DNA of 64,000 nt from the NCBI GenBank assembly GCA_963708775.1, contig CAVPTI010000017.1:1-64000 (forward strand). The letters are read 5' to 3'. Numbering within the stretch: the stretch's first letter is position 1; every line of letters starts with the position of its first letter. Under the pieces are notes generated by a model. That model was not told where the DNA came from. It was given only the letters and a program-made list of their open reading frames with translations, and ran no database searches. Both the position numbers and the translations under genes were made by a program. Source of the DNA: JAGVSR01 sp963708775 (GTDB taxonomy: Bacteria > Pseudomonadota > Alphaproteobacteria > Rhizobiales > Hyphomicrobiaceae). This document shows positions 9,106-17,425 of the stretch, in pieces.

Positions 9106-10182
9106 TTAGGGCCGGGCGCGCCTTGGACGCGCCATTTGGGAAAGGCGCTGAGTCGCGGCGAGGAGCTCGTGCGCGAGCGGGTTTGGAAAACGGCGCTCGC
9201 GGGTGATGGCGTAGAATCGTTCTTGCAGGTCTGGAATACGGCACCGCTCCACGAGGACGCCCGAGCTCAGCTCATTGCGTACGACGACGGGTGGGACCAG
9301 CGTAAGCGCGGGGCGCGATCCGGCCAGCAAGCGCAGCATCGACATGTCGTCGACTTCGGCGATGATGTTGGGCTCGATGTGGTGTTGGGCCATAAGAAGA
9401 TCGAAGGTGACGCGGATATTGCTTTGCGCGCTCGGCACCATCACCGGCATGTGACGCAGCACATCGGGGAACCTGACACGGCCTTGCCCCTCCTGCGGCC
9501 GCCCGATCAGGCTCACGGCCTGCTGGTGGACGAGGGTGCTATGCCATCCTGTCTCTGCCGCATGGGGTGCGGGGAGATTGGAGAGCACGATGTCGATCGT
9601 GTGATCGCGTAACCCGGACAACAAGTCTGCCAGCGATGCTGACCGCAGCTCGATCTCCACGTCGGCCCGGCCGAGTAGCGGCTGGATAAACTCAAGCTGG
9701 AAGTTTCTCGAGAGCGTGGCGAGCGATCCCACCCGAAGCGACGACTTGCGGCGCGTGCTGTCGCTTCGAAGGGCGCGGGTGAGTTCATTCGCCGTTTTGA
9801 AAATGACCTCACAATGATCACGAACCACGCGCCCGGTCTCCGTCAGCGTCAGCTTCTTGTTCTCCCGCACGAACAGCGGACTGCCCATCCGCTCCTCAAG
9901 CTCTTTGAGCTGCGTGGAGAGGGTGGAGGGTGAGACGTTGAGCTGTCGAGCCGCAGCGGTCAGACCACCGGCTTGGGTGATCACCCAGAAGATGCGCAGG
10001 TGGTGAAAGTTCAAGTTCAGCACGTCGGAGATCCCACGTTCGGGTGACAGTGCCGACGGCACGATCTGCTGGCTGCGATCGCCGGCACGACGTACCGCCC
10101 GCGGCGGCATTGACCTGCAACATATCCCATCGTTTGAATAAGTAGAACGTTCTTTTTCAATATTTGTATTTTGCGAAGTCAA
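9106..10182 (-). CDS. LysR-family transcriptional regulator, divergent from dabBA
   Basis: The longest frame is 358 residues, but the helix-turn-helix begins only at residue 56 (LNFHHLRIFWVITQAGGLTA, then ARQLNVSPSTLSTQLKELEE). LysR proteins normally start at that point, so a GTG at 10021-10023 (about 305 residues) or the ATG at 10110 is more likely. The remainder is a substrate-binding effector domain (SSLRVGSLATLSRNFQLEF and onward). The gene is head to head with dabB; LysR regulators in this position commonly control the divergent operon, as CbbR- and NhaR-like proteins do. I infer that it responds to inorganic-carbon or pH status. The effector is not visible from sequence. The intervening 120-200 bases would hold the operator. 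Confidence 0.85.
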   Translation of the reverse strand: MTSQNTNIEKERSTYSNDGICCRSMPPRAVRRAGDRSQQIVPSALSPERGISDVLNLNFHHLRIFWVITQAGGLTAAARQLNVSPSTLSTQLKELEERMGSPLFVRENKKLTLTETGRVVRDHCEVIFKTANELTRALRSDSTRRKSSLRVGSLATLSRNFQLEFIQPLLGRADVEIELRSASLADLLSGLRDHTIDIVLSNLPAPHAAETGWHSTLVHQQAVSLIGRPQEGQGRVRFPDVLRHMPVMVPSAQSNIRVTFDLLMAQHHIEPNIIAEVDDMSMLRLLAGSRPALTLVPPVVVRNELSSGVLVERCRIPDLQERFYAITRERRFPNPLAHELLAATQRLSQMARPRRARP

Positions 10183-10230
10183 CTCCTGCTGGTACGAGGC
10201 TGGCGTGCATTCATCGCCCCGGAGATAGAG

Positions 10231-11790
10231 ATGTGGACCAGCGCTCTTCCCTTTCTTCCCGCCACGGCCTTAACGCTGGCGGCCGTCGTCGCTGCGACCG
10301 GTAAGCAGTGGCGGCCGCGCAATAGCGTTCTGTTCGCGGAAATTGCTGCACTGGCCGCCTTCATCGGAGCGGCTGGCATCGCGTGGCTGCTCAGTCAGCA
10401 GGGTGCGTTCACCACCCCGCTTGCCGGCATTGGCGGCATCGGCCTGTCGGTGCGTGTCGACATGGTGAGCGTCATCATGCTTTTGCTGGTGACGTTCATA
10501 GGGTGGGTGGTTGTTCGCTACTCTGCGACCTACCTCGACGGCGAGAAGCGGCAGGGACGATTCACAGCGCTGCTATGTGCAACCCTCGCCTGCGTTCTCA
10601 TGGTTGTGAGCGCGGGTAATCTCTTTCAACTCGCCGTGGCGTGGATCGCCACGAGCTTGTTCCTGCACAAACTGCTCCTCTTCTATCCCGAGCGGATCGC
10701 GGCTCAGCGTGCGGCGCGCAAGAAGTTCGTTGCCGCCCGAATCGGCGACCTGTCGCTTCTGGTAGCGGCCGGTGTTCTCGCCTACGGCTATGCAACGACC
10801 GATATCGCGAGCATCCTTGCTGAGGCCCGGACCGGCGAAGGGGGAGCGTATGCTATCGCCGCGGCTGTTCTGATCGCACTCGCCGCCATTCTGAAGTCGG
10901 CACAGTTCCCGATGCACGGCTGGTTGACGGAGGTCATGGAAGCGCCAACCCCCGTTTCGGCTCTTCTGCACGCGGGCGTGATCAATGCCGGCGGCTTCAT
11001 ATTGATCCGCTTCGCCGACGTCATGCTGGCGGCCCCCGGCGTACTAGCGGCGCTGGCCCTTCTCGGCGGCTTCACGGCGCTGTTCGGCGGGCTAGTCATG
11101 CTGACCCAGCCCGCGGTTAAGACGTCGCTGGCGTGGTCGACAGTGGCTCAGATGGGTTTCATGATCTTCCAGTGCGGCTTGGCGCTCTTCCCCATTGCGC
11201 TGCTGCACATCGTGGCTCACTCGCTTTACAAGGCCCACGCATTCCTGGCATCGGGCTCGGCCGTCGATCTGATCGCAGCAAACCGCCGCCCCGGACCCGT
11301 GGCGCCGCCGAGCGCAGGGACAATCGGCAAAGCGTTTGCGATTTCGCTCGTCATGTACGGTCTCGTCGGGCTTGGCTTCGGTATTGCCGACAAGTCGCCG
11401 CAGGCAATCGCGTTGGGCGCCATCCTGATCTTCGGCGTTGCTTATCTTCTGGTGCAGGGTCTGGCGGATGCGGCGCCGCGGGAATTGACGCAGCGGATGG
11501 TCGTGTATTCCACCGCTGCGGCGGCCGGCTACTTCGCGCTGCAAGCTGCCGCAATTCACCTCACCTCAGGCACGCTACCGGCAACGCCACCGGCCAGTCC
11601 GCTGGACTGGGCGATGATCGTGATCGCGCTGCTCACCTTCGGGTTCGTGGCGCTGATCCAATCGGCTTTCCCGCTGTGGAGCCATCACCCGGCCGCTGCG
11701 AGCCTGCGCGTGCATCTTTCGAACGGCCTCTACGCCAATGCCTATGTCGATCGCCTGCTTGGTGGCTGGTCCACCAAACGGCCGGCCTGA
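10231..11790 (+). CDS. dabB: DabB: proton-conducting membrane subunit of the DAB inorganic-carbon pump
   Basis: About 519 residues, a NuoL/antiporter-type (proton_antipo_M) membrane protein with about 13 helices. The preferred start ATG at 10231 has GGAGA five bases before it; a longer frame reaches back to 10171. Typical features are the buried Lys/His segments ILKSAQFPMHGWLTEVMEAP, TPVSALLHAGVINAGGFILI and HIVAHSLYKAHAFLASGSAV. DabB couples with DabA to take up CO2/bicarbonate using the proton gradient. dabA follows after 24 bases, which settles the identity against NuoL or Mrp subunits, because no other nuo or mrp genes are present. It acts in the inner membrane. Confidence 0.93.
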   Translation: MWTSALPFLPATALTLAAVVAATGKQWRPRNSVLFAEIAALAAFIGAAGIAWLLSQQGAFTTPLAGIGGIGLSVRVDMVSVIMLLLVTFIGWVVVRYSATYLDGEKRQGRFTALLCATLACVLMVVSAGNLFQLAVAWIATSLFLHKLLLFYPERIAAQRAARKKFVAARIGDLSLLVAAGVLAYGYATTDIASILAEARTGEGGAYAIAAAVLIALAAILKSAQFPMHGWLTEVMEAPTPVSALLHAGVINAGGFILIRFADVMLAAPGVLAALALLGGFTALFGGLVMLTQPAVKTSLAWSTVAQMGFMIFQCGLALFPIALLHIVAHSLYKAHAFLASGSAVDLIAANRRPGPVAPPSAGTIGKAFAISLVMYGLVGLGFGIADKSPQAIALGAILIFGVAYLLVQGLADAAPRELTQRMVVYSTAAAAGYFALQAAAIHLTSGTLPATPPASPLDWAMIVIALLTFGFVALIQSAFPLWSHHPAAASLRVHLSNGLYANAYVDRLLGGWSTKRPA

Positions 11791-11814
11791 GTCGAGCCTG
11801 ATGGAGCAACGATC

Positions 11815-14235
11815 ATGACATCCAACTCGCAAGTCACTCCTCTTCAGAGCCGCGTGATCACGGAAGCAGCCGAGCTTGCCATCAGGGCCATACCACCCGC
11901 ATGGCCGTTGGCAGCGACAGTGGCGGTCAATCCATACCTCGGGCAAACAGGTGAGGACCTGGCCCATGTCGCGGCGCGGCTTGCGCGTGTGTCCGGTACA
12001 CCGGTGACCATGCCACGCGCTTACTACAGCGAGCGGATCGCATCGGGCGCGATCACCGACGACGATCTGACCGCAGCGCTCGCAGCCCAGCCGCCGCACC
12101 TTCGGCCGGCCGATGTTGCAGCACTCAAGGCGGCGGCGCGTGAACCAGGCGAGCCCCTGCGCGCGCTTCCCAACATCGCGTCGCTTGCCGCCGAAGCCAG
12201 CGGTACGGACTGGCCCGGACTCGTCAACGAGCGGTTCGGGGCATGGGCGGCCGCCTACTTCGACGAAGGACAGGCCCTGTGGTCAGCGCCGCGCGCGAAG
12301 TCGGCCTTCGCGGCATGGCGTGCGTTCGCCACACAAGACCTGACTCCCGAGATCATCGGCCTCAGCGGGTTCGCCTCATTCATCGCGGACGCACCCGAAA
12401 TGGCGAACCTCGTCCTCGTGCGCGCGGCCGCCACGCTGGGTCTCGAACCGGCGGCGCTCGAAACGTACTTCCATAGCCTTCTGATGTCGCTCGGAGGATG
12501 GGCGCACGTTGCGCGCTACCGGCTGTGGCAGGCTGAACTTGCCGGCTCGACCGATACGACGCTGGTCGAACTTCTCGCCATACGCCTTCTGTGGGAGGAG
12601 GCGCTGTTCAATCAGTATGGCGGCACGATACGCTCATCGTGGGAGGATGTCGCCCACGCGCACGCGGCACCAGTCGCGCCGACGAGGTCGCAAGTCGTTG
12701 ACGTGATCCTGCAGGAGGCCGCAGAGCTGGCCGCCCAGAGGGCGCTCGCCGACACTCTGGCAACGCGTGTGCTCAAGCCCTCGGCCGCACGTCCGACGTT
12801 GCAAGCGGCGTTCTGCATCGACGTGCGCTCGGAAGTGTTCCGGCGCGCGCTGGAATCGGTCAATTCCGGCATTACGACGCTCGGCTTTGCCGGCTTCTTC
12901 GGCGTGGCGACGTCTCATCGCCGATTTGCCTCCGACGTACATGAGCACCGGTTGCCGGTTCTTCTCAACGCAGGTGTGTCGAGCTGTTCGGGCAACTCCG
13001 CCGACGCTGCCGACGATCACACGGCCCGCATCGGCGCCCGCTCTTCGCGAGCCTGGGGCCGCTTCAAACTCGCCGCCGTGTCGTCTTTCGCTTTTGTGGA
13101 GGCAACAGGGCCCGTTTATGTCGCCAAACTGGTGCGAGACGCGCTGGGTCTGAAGTCACATGGCGCTCCGAACGATCCCGCGCCGCGGCTTGCGCCCGAC
13201 CTGGACCTTGCAGCACGCACGACGGCTGCGGAAACGATCCTTCGCGCAATGTCTTTGACGGAGAACTTCGCGCGTCTTGTCCTTCTGGCTGGACATGGCG
13301 CCAACGTGACGAACAACCCGCACGCCAGCGCGCTCCACTGCGGGGCCTGTGGCGGTTATTCGGGTGAGGTCAATGCGCGGCTCCTGGCTGGACTTTTGAA
13401 CGACGGCGCAGTGCGCGAGCAACTCGTGGGCCGCGGGATCATAATTCCGGCGGATACGCTGTTCGTCGGCGCGCTGCACGACACGACCACAGATGAGGTT
13501 ACGCTCTACGACAAGGATCGGCCATCCTCGGCGCATGCGGCGGATCTTTTGCAGGCCAAAGCGTGGCTTGCCTCAGCGGGGACGCTCGCGCGCACCGAGC
13601 GCATGCTGCGTCTTCCACGCGCGAGCAGGGAGAGCAAAGTCATCAGCCGCAGCCGGGATTGGGCCGAGGTCAGACCGGAGTGGGGGCTGGCCGGGTGCAA
13701 GGCGTTTATCGCGGCGCCGCGTTCGCGCTCGCAGGGTCTGCGCCTGGACGGCCGCGCCTTTCTCCACGACTACGATTTGGCTCAGGACAAGGGCTTTAAG
13801 GTCCTCGAGCTTATTATGACGGCGCCCGTGGTAGTCGCGAGCTGGATCAGCCTTCAGTACTACGGCTCGACGGTGTCGCCGCAGACGTTCGGCGGGGGCA
13901 ACAAGCTCCTGCACAACATCACCGGCGGGATTGGCGTGGTGGAAGGCAATGGCGGCGCTCTGCGCGTTGGGCTGCCCTGGCAGTCAGTGCACGACGGCGA
14001 GCGCTTCATGCATGAGCCGGTTCGTCTGTCTGTGTGCATCGAGGCCCCGCGCGAGGCGATGGTGGACATCTTGAAGCGGCATCCAGGCGTCAAAGCTCTG
14101 TTCGACAACCGCTGGCTCACTCTGTTCGCAATGGACAGTGAGGGACGTCTTGCCTGGCGCTACGCCGGCGATCTGCAATGGCAGTCGGTCGGCGATACGG
14201 TGAGCGCGCCCCCGCCGTTGCGGGCGGTCAGCTAG
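11815..14235 (+). CDS. dabA: DabA: carbonic-anhydrase-like subunit of the DAB inorganic-carbon pump (DUF2309)
   Basis: A complete 806-residue DUF2309 protein. The beta-carbonic-anhydrase-like zinc site is intact: C334 and D336 in FCIDVRSEVFRR, H494 in AGHGANVTNNPHASALHCGA, and C509 in the same block. In characterised DabA proteins these positions bind zinc and are needed for activity. The protein lies on the cytoplasmic face of DabB and is thought to hydrate CO2 in one direction, driven by the proton motive force. The start ATG at 11815 follows GGAGCAACG. The stop codon lies inside the first unit of a 13-base tandem repeat. No carboxysome or Rubisco genes are in the window, so whether this feeds autotrophy or anaplerosis is unknown. 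Confidence 0.95.
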   Translation: MTSNSQVTPLQSRVITEAAELAIRAIPPAWPLAATVAVNPYLGQTGEDLAHVAARLARVSGTPVTMPRAYYSERIASGAITDDDLTAALAAQPPHLRPADVAALKAAAREPGEPLRALPNIASLAAEASGTDWPGLVNERFGAWAAAYFDEGQALWSAPRAKSAFAAWRAFATQDLTPEIIGLSGFASFIADAPEMANLVLVRAAATLGLEPAALETYFHSLLMSLGGWAHVARYRLWQAELAGSTDTTLVELLAIRLLWEEALFNQYGGTIRSSWEDVAHAHAAPVAPTRSQVVDVILQEAAELAAQRALADTLATRVLKPSAARPTLQAAFCIDVRSEVFRRALESVNSGITTLGFAGFFGVATSHRRFASDVHEHRLPVLLNAGVSSCSGNSADAADDHTARIGARSSRAWGRFKLAAVSSFAFVEATGPVYVAKLVRDALGLKSHGAPNDPAPRLAPDLDLAARTTAAETILRAMSLTENFARLVLLAGHGANVTNNPHASALHCGACGGYSGEVNARLLAGLLNDGAVREQLVGRGIIIPADTLFVGALHDTTTDEVTLYDKDRPSSAHAADLLQAKAWLASAGTLARTERMLRLPRASRESKVISRSRDWAEVRPEWGLAGCKAFIAAPRSRSQGLRLDGRAFLHDYDLAQDKGFKVLELIMTAPVVVASWISLQYYGSTVSPQTFGGGNKLLHNITGGIGVVEGNGGALRVGLPWQSVHDGERFMHEPVRLSVCIEAPREAMVDILKRHPGVKALFDNRWLTLFAMDSEGRLAWRYAGDLQWQSVGDTVSAPPPLRAVS

Positions 14236-14275
14236 AGGACTCAGCTAGAGCGGTCAGCTAAAGCGGTCAGCTAAA
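14224..14275 (+). repeat. Four 13-base tandem repeats spanning the dabA stop
   Basis: Units GCGGTCAGCTAGA, GGACTCAGCTAGA, GCGGTCAGCTAAA and GCGGTCAGCTAAA follow each other without gaps. The first contains the last codons and the TAG stop of dabA, and the following units repeat TAG or TAA stops in the same and other frames. The array probably arose by slippage of the gene's 3' end. No function is evident. Confidence 0.85.
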
Positions 14276-14334
14276 GCACTGGGCACGGTGGGCGCGTCCG
14301 CTGGAGCCAGTGTGAGGCGGCTGCAATAATTTGA

Positions 14335-14360
14335 GCCGTGTCGGCATCCGCCGACACGGC
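14335..14360. terminator. Perfect 11-bp hairpin between convergent dabA and copper ATPase
   Basis: GCCGTGTCGGC and GCCGACACGGC flank the loop ATCC. The hairpin sits 10 bases beyond the end of the minus-strand ATPase gene and 100 bases past the dabA stop. On the minus strand it is followed by an AT-rich stretch (TCAAATTATTGC); on the plus strand there is no T run. It is best read as the terminator of the convergent pair, though the lack of a clean T tract leaves some doubt. Confidence 0.6.
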
Positions 14361-14370
14361 CGCGACATCG

Positions 14371-16776
14371 CTATAGCTTCGCGCGCTGCAGGCGCAGGGC
14401 ATTGCCGACGACGCTGACCGACGACAGCGCCATAGCTGCCGCGGCGATGACGGGCGAGAGGAGGATGCCGAAGATCGGATAGAGGACACCGGCCGCGATC
14501 GGGACGCCGGCAGCGTTATAGACGAACGCGAAAAACAGGTTCTGGCGGATATTTGCCATCGTCGCCGAGGACAGATGCCGCGCCCGAACGATGTCGTTGA
14601 GATCGCCCCTGAGCAGCGTCACGCCGGCACTTTCCATCGCAACGTCCGTGCCCGTACCCATCGCAATGCCGACATCGGCCGCTGCCAATGCCGGAGCATC
14701 GTTCACGCCGTCACCGGCCATTGCAACAATCCGCCCCTCTGACCGGTACCGCTCGACAACCCGGCCTTTGTCTTCCGGAAGGACCTCAGCTTCGATGTCG
14801 GTGATGCCTAGCCGTTGTGCGACGGCGCGCGCTGTGGTTGCGTTGTCGCCGGTCAGCATCACGATGCGGATGCCGGATTCGCGCAGCGCCGCGATCGCAG
14901 CTGGCGTGGTGGACTTGATAGGATCTGCAATCGCAATGACGCCGGCCGGTGCGCCATCGATTGCGACGTAAATCGCAGTCGCACCTTGCTGCCTCATTTC
15001 GTCGGCGAGGGATTCCAGCGCTGCGGTATCGATTCCGCTGTCCGACATCATCCGCCGATTCCCGATCACGATGCTGCGGCGGTCCACGATCCCCAGTGCA
15101 CCCTTGCCAACCGGAGAGTCGAAGTCCTCGACCGGTGCAAGGGTCAGCCCGCGGTCTTGCGCAGACCGGACAATCGCTTCAGCAAGCGGATGCTCGCTCG
15201 ATCGTTCAAGACTGGCACTCAGGCGCAGGAGTTCGGTTTCGTCGATCGTGCCCGCTGTTCGGATGGCCACGACGCTTGGCTTGCCTTCGGTCAACGTGCC
15301 GGTCTTGTCGATCACGAGGGTGTCGACCTTTTCCAACCGCTCGAGCGCTTCGGCATTCTTGATCAGCACGCCGGATTGGGCGCCGCGGCCCACGCCGACC
15401 ATGATCGACATAGGTGTTGCAAGGCCGAGGGCGCAGGGACAAGCGATGATGAGGACGGAAACTGCTGCGATGAGGCCGAAGGTGAAGCGAGGTTCCGGTC
15501 CCCAGATTGACCATGCAGCGAAGGCCAGCACTGCGATGAGGATGACGGCAGGAACGAATATGCCCGCAACTTGATCGGCAAGTCGTTGAATGGGGGCTCG
15601 ACTGCGCTGCGCTTGCGCCACCATCTGTACGATCTGCGCCAGCATCGTTTCGCGACCGACCTTGTCGGCACGCATGACGAAGCCGCCAGACTTGTTCATC
15701 GTTCCGCCGATGACCGTGTCGCCGTGGGCCTTGGTTACAGGCATCGACTCGCCTGTCACCATCAACTCGTCGACGGCGCTGCGTCCTTCCAGAATTTCTC
15801 CATCGACAGGAATACGTTCACCTGGGCGGACGCGCAGTCGTTCGCCGGCAACGACTTGATCCAAGGTCACGTCTTCGTCCGTGCCGTCGGCGTTGATGCG
15901 CCGCGCCATTTTGGGCGACAGATCCAAAAGGGCCTTGATGGCTCCACTTGTTCGTTCGCGAGCTTGCAGTTCCAGAACCTGGCCGAGCAGCACGAGAACG
16001 GTGATGACGGCGGCGGCTTCGAAATAGATTGCCACGGCTCCATCGGTTGCGCGCATGGATGCGGGGAACAGCGACGGCGCGAGCGTGCCGACCACGCTGT
16101 AGATCCAGGCGATGCCGGTGCCCATCGCGATCAGCGTGAACATGTTGAGGTTGCGCGTTTGTAACGACGCCCAGCCGCGTTCGAAGAATGGCCGGCCGGC
16201 CCACAACACGACAGGGGTTGCAAGAAGAAGTTGAATCCAGTTCGAGTTCTGTTGTCCTAGTGACCGATGCAGGCCGGTCAAATGTCCGCCCATCTCCAAA
16301 GCGAACACGGGCACGGTGAGCGCCAGACCAATCCAGAAGCGACGGGTCATGTCTGCAAGTTCAGGATTGGGGCCGGTGTCGCTCGATACGATCTCGGGTT
16401 CGAGTGCCATGCCGCAGATTGGACATGAGCCGGGACCCACTTGACGGATCTCCGGGTGCATGGGGCAGGTGTAGATGGCGCCTTCGATCACAGGCTCAGG
16501 CTTGCGCTCCGTGAGATATGCGCTGGGGTCGGCGATAAACTTCGTCCGGCAACGGTCGGCGCAAAAATAATATGTATGGCCGTCGTGCTCCGCACGGTAC
16601 TTCGCGGTGTGCGGGTCAACAGACATGCCGCAAACGGGGTCTTTCACACTCTCCGGTTTTGCGGACGCGATATCGCGGGCAGGTTGTGTCCCGCCGCAGC
16701 AAGTTTGATGTCCTTGCCCAGGATGATCGTGTGAAGCGTGCATGGGTTGTTTTGCCATCGTCTCTTCATCATACAC
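14371..16776 (-). CDS. copA: Copper/heavy-metal P1B-type ATPase with YHS and CPMHP metal-binding N-terminus
   Basis: About 801 residues. The N-terminus is His/Cys-rich, then a YHS domain (KDPVCGMSVDPHTAKYRAEH, ending FCADRCRTKF) and a heavy-metal-binding domain (YTCPMHPEIRQVGPGSCPIC, then GMAL). The core has TGES, the membrane metal site CPCALGLATPMS, DKTGTLTEG, the SEHPLAEAI block and GDGVNDAPALAAADVGIA. The CPC motif marks a P1B-1 type pump that exports Cu+ (possibly Ag+). A classical GMTCxxC HMA domain is absent; YHS plus CPMHP replaces it, as in many environmental copper ATPases. The first start is GTG 16776; ATG 16758 is an alternative. No CueR or CopZ gene is adjacent, so regulation is not visible. 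Confidence 0.92.
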   Translation of the reverse strand: MYDEETMAKQPMHASHDHPGQGHQTCCGGTQPARDIASAKPESVKDPVCGMSVDPHTAKYRAEHDGHTYYFCADRCRTKFIADPSAYLTERKPEPVIEGAIYTCPMHPEIRQVGPGSCPICGMALEPEIVSSDTGPNPELADMTRRFWIGLALTVPVFALEMGGHLTGLHRSLGQQNSNWIQLLLATPVVLWAGRPFFERGWASLQTRNLNMFTLIAMGTGIAWIYSVVGTLAPSLFPASMRATDGAVAIYFEAAAVITVLVLLGQVLELQARERTSGAIKALLDLSPKMARRINADGTDEDVTLDQVVAGERLRVRPGERIPVDGEILEGRSAVDELMVTGESMPVTKAHGDTVIGGTMNKSGGFVMRADKVGRETMLAQIVQMVAQAQRSRAPIQRLADQVAGIFVPAVILIAVLAFAAWSIWGPEPRFTFGLIAAVSVLIIACPCALGLATPMSIMVGVGRGAQSGVLIKNAEALERLEKVDTLVIDKTGTLTEGKPSVVAIRTAGTIDETELLRLSASLERSSEHPLAEAIVRSAQDRGLTLAPVEDFDSPVGKGALGIVDRRSIVIGNRRMMSDSGIDTAALESLADEMRQQGATAIYVAIDGAPAGVIAIADPIKSTTPAAIAALRESGIRIVMLTGDNATTARAVAQRLGITDIEAEVLPEDKGRVVERYRSEGRIVAMAGDGVNDAPALAAADVGIAMGTGTDVAMESAGVTLLRGDLNDIVRARHLSSATMANIRQNLFFAFVYNAAGVPIAAGVLYPIFGILLSPVIAAAAMALSSVSVVGNALRLQRAKL

Positions 16777-16986
16777 GATCTCCTGTTCGGTCGACGGAGC
16801 GAAAATGCGGCGGCATGTAGCGTCGCGCGGGTGTGATTTGTACTGACGAGGCTCGGTCAGGTAGCCCGCCGTCGAAGACGACGTTCGATTGGCGTTTTCC
16901 CACCTCAGAAACTTTGGTGATCTTTCGAACCAAGAGAGCGGGCAGACGTTGGGCGCGGTGTGTTTGTTTATTTATGGGGCCGCCAA

Positions 16987-17070
16987 TGAAAGCGCTCGTT
17001 TGGCACGGCAAGGAAGACATCCGCTACGATACCGTGACGGATCCTGAAATTCAGGATGAACGCGATGCCA
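16987..17070 (+). pseudogene. N-terminal fragment of a zinc-type alcohol dehydrogenase
   Basis: Twenty-eight codons from an ATG read MKALVWHGKEDIRYDTVTDP and EIQDERDA. This is the standard beginning of medium-chain, Zn-dependent alcohol/formaldehyde dehydrogenases, where the next residues would lead to the CAICGSD zinc site. Here the similarity ends abruptly at base 17070, and the following bases are the reverse complement of the C-terminal end of such an enzyme. The piece cannot make an active protein. Confidence 0.75.
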
Positions 17071-17244
17071 GTCTCGAAATGTCCTGTACATCTCCGGCGC
17101 CTGATCCAGCCCTACGGAATGCGTAATGACAAAGGACGGATCGATTTCACCACGGTCGATGCGCTCCAACAGATCATCCGTCCATCGGTTCACGTGGGTC
17201 TGTCCGGTTTTGATGGTCAACCCCTTGTTCATGACGAGACCCAG
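17071..17244 (-). pseudogene. C-terminal fragment of a zinc-type alcohol dehydrogenase, inverted
   Basis: On the minus strand, 58 codons read LGLVMNKGLTIKTGQTHVNR, WTDDLLERIDRGEIDPSFVI and THSVGLDQAPEMYRTFRD. This is the usual C-terminal part of formaldehyde-dehydrogenase-like medium-chain alcohol dehydrogenases (MNKGLT-K-GQTHV, IDPSFVITH, LDQAPE-Y-TFRD). It stops at base 17071, exactly where the N-terminal fragment on the other strand ends. The last few family residues (usually K-D-G-C-x-K-V) are missing. Upstream of 17244 no further match is seen. Confidence 0.75.
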
Positions 17245-17425
17245 TCGCTTCCAGCCTGCGGCCGGCACGGGCAACGCGGGCGCGGCAGAACTATCAAAAT
17301 CGGAGCGGTTTTCCGCAGGGGCTTCAGTCCGCACGCTCGCAACAGGGGTAATTTAGTTCGGAAGAAGGTTCGACGCTGTTCACTGAAGAGCACAGCACAC
17401 AGCCGCGTCAGCCGTTCGCGCAAAT

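Noticed and set aside
10171..10231. Upstream start for dabB at 10171
   Set aside because: The added residues are not part of the membrane fold, overlap the LysR frame, and ATG 10231 has a good ribosome site.
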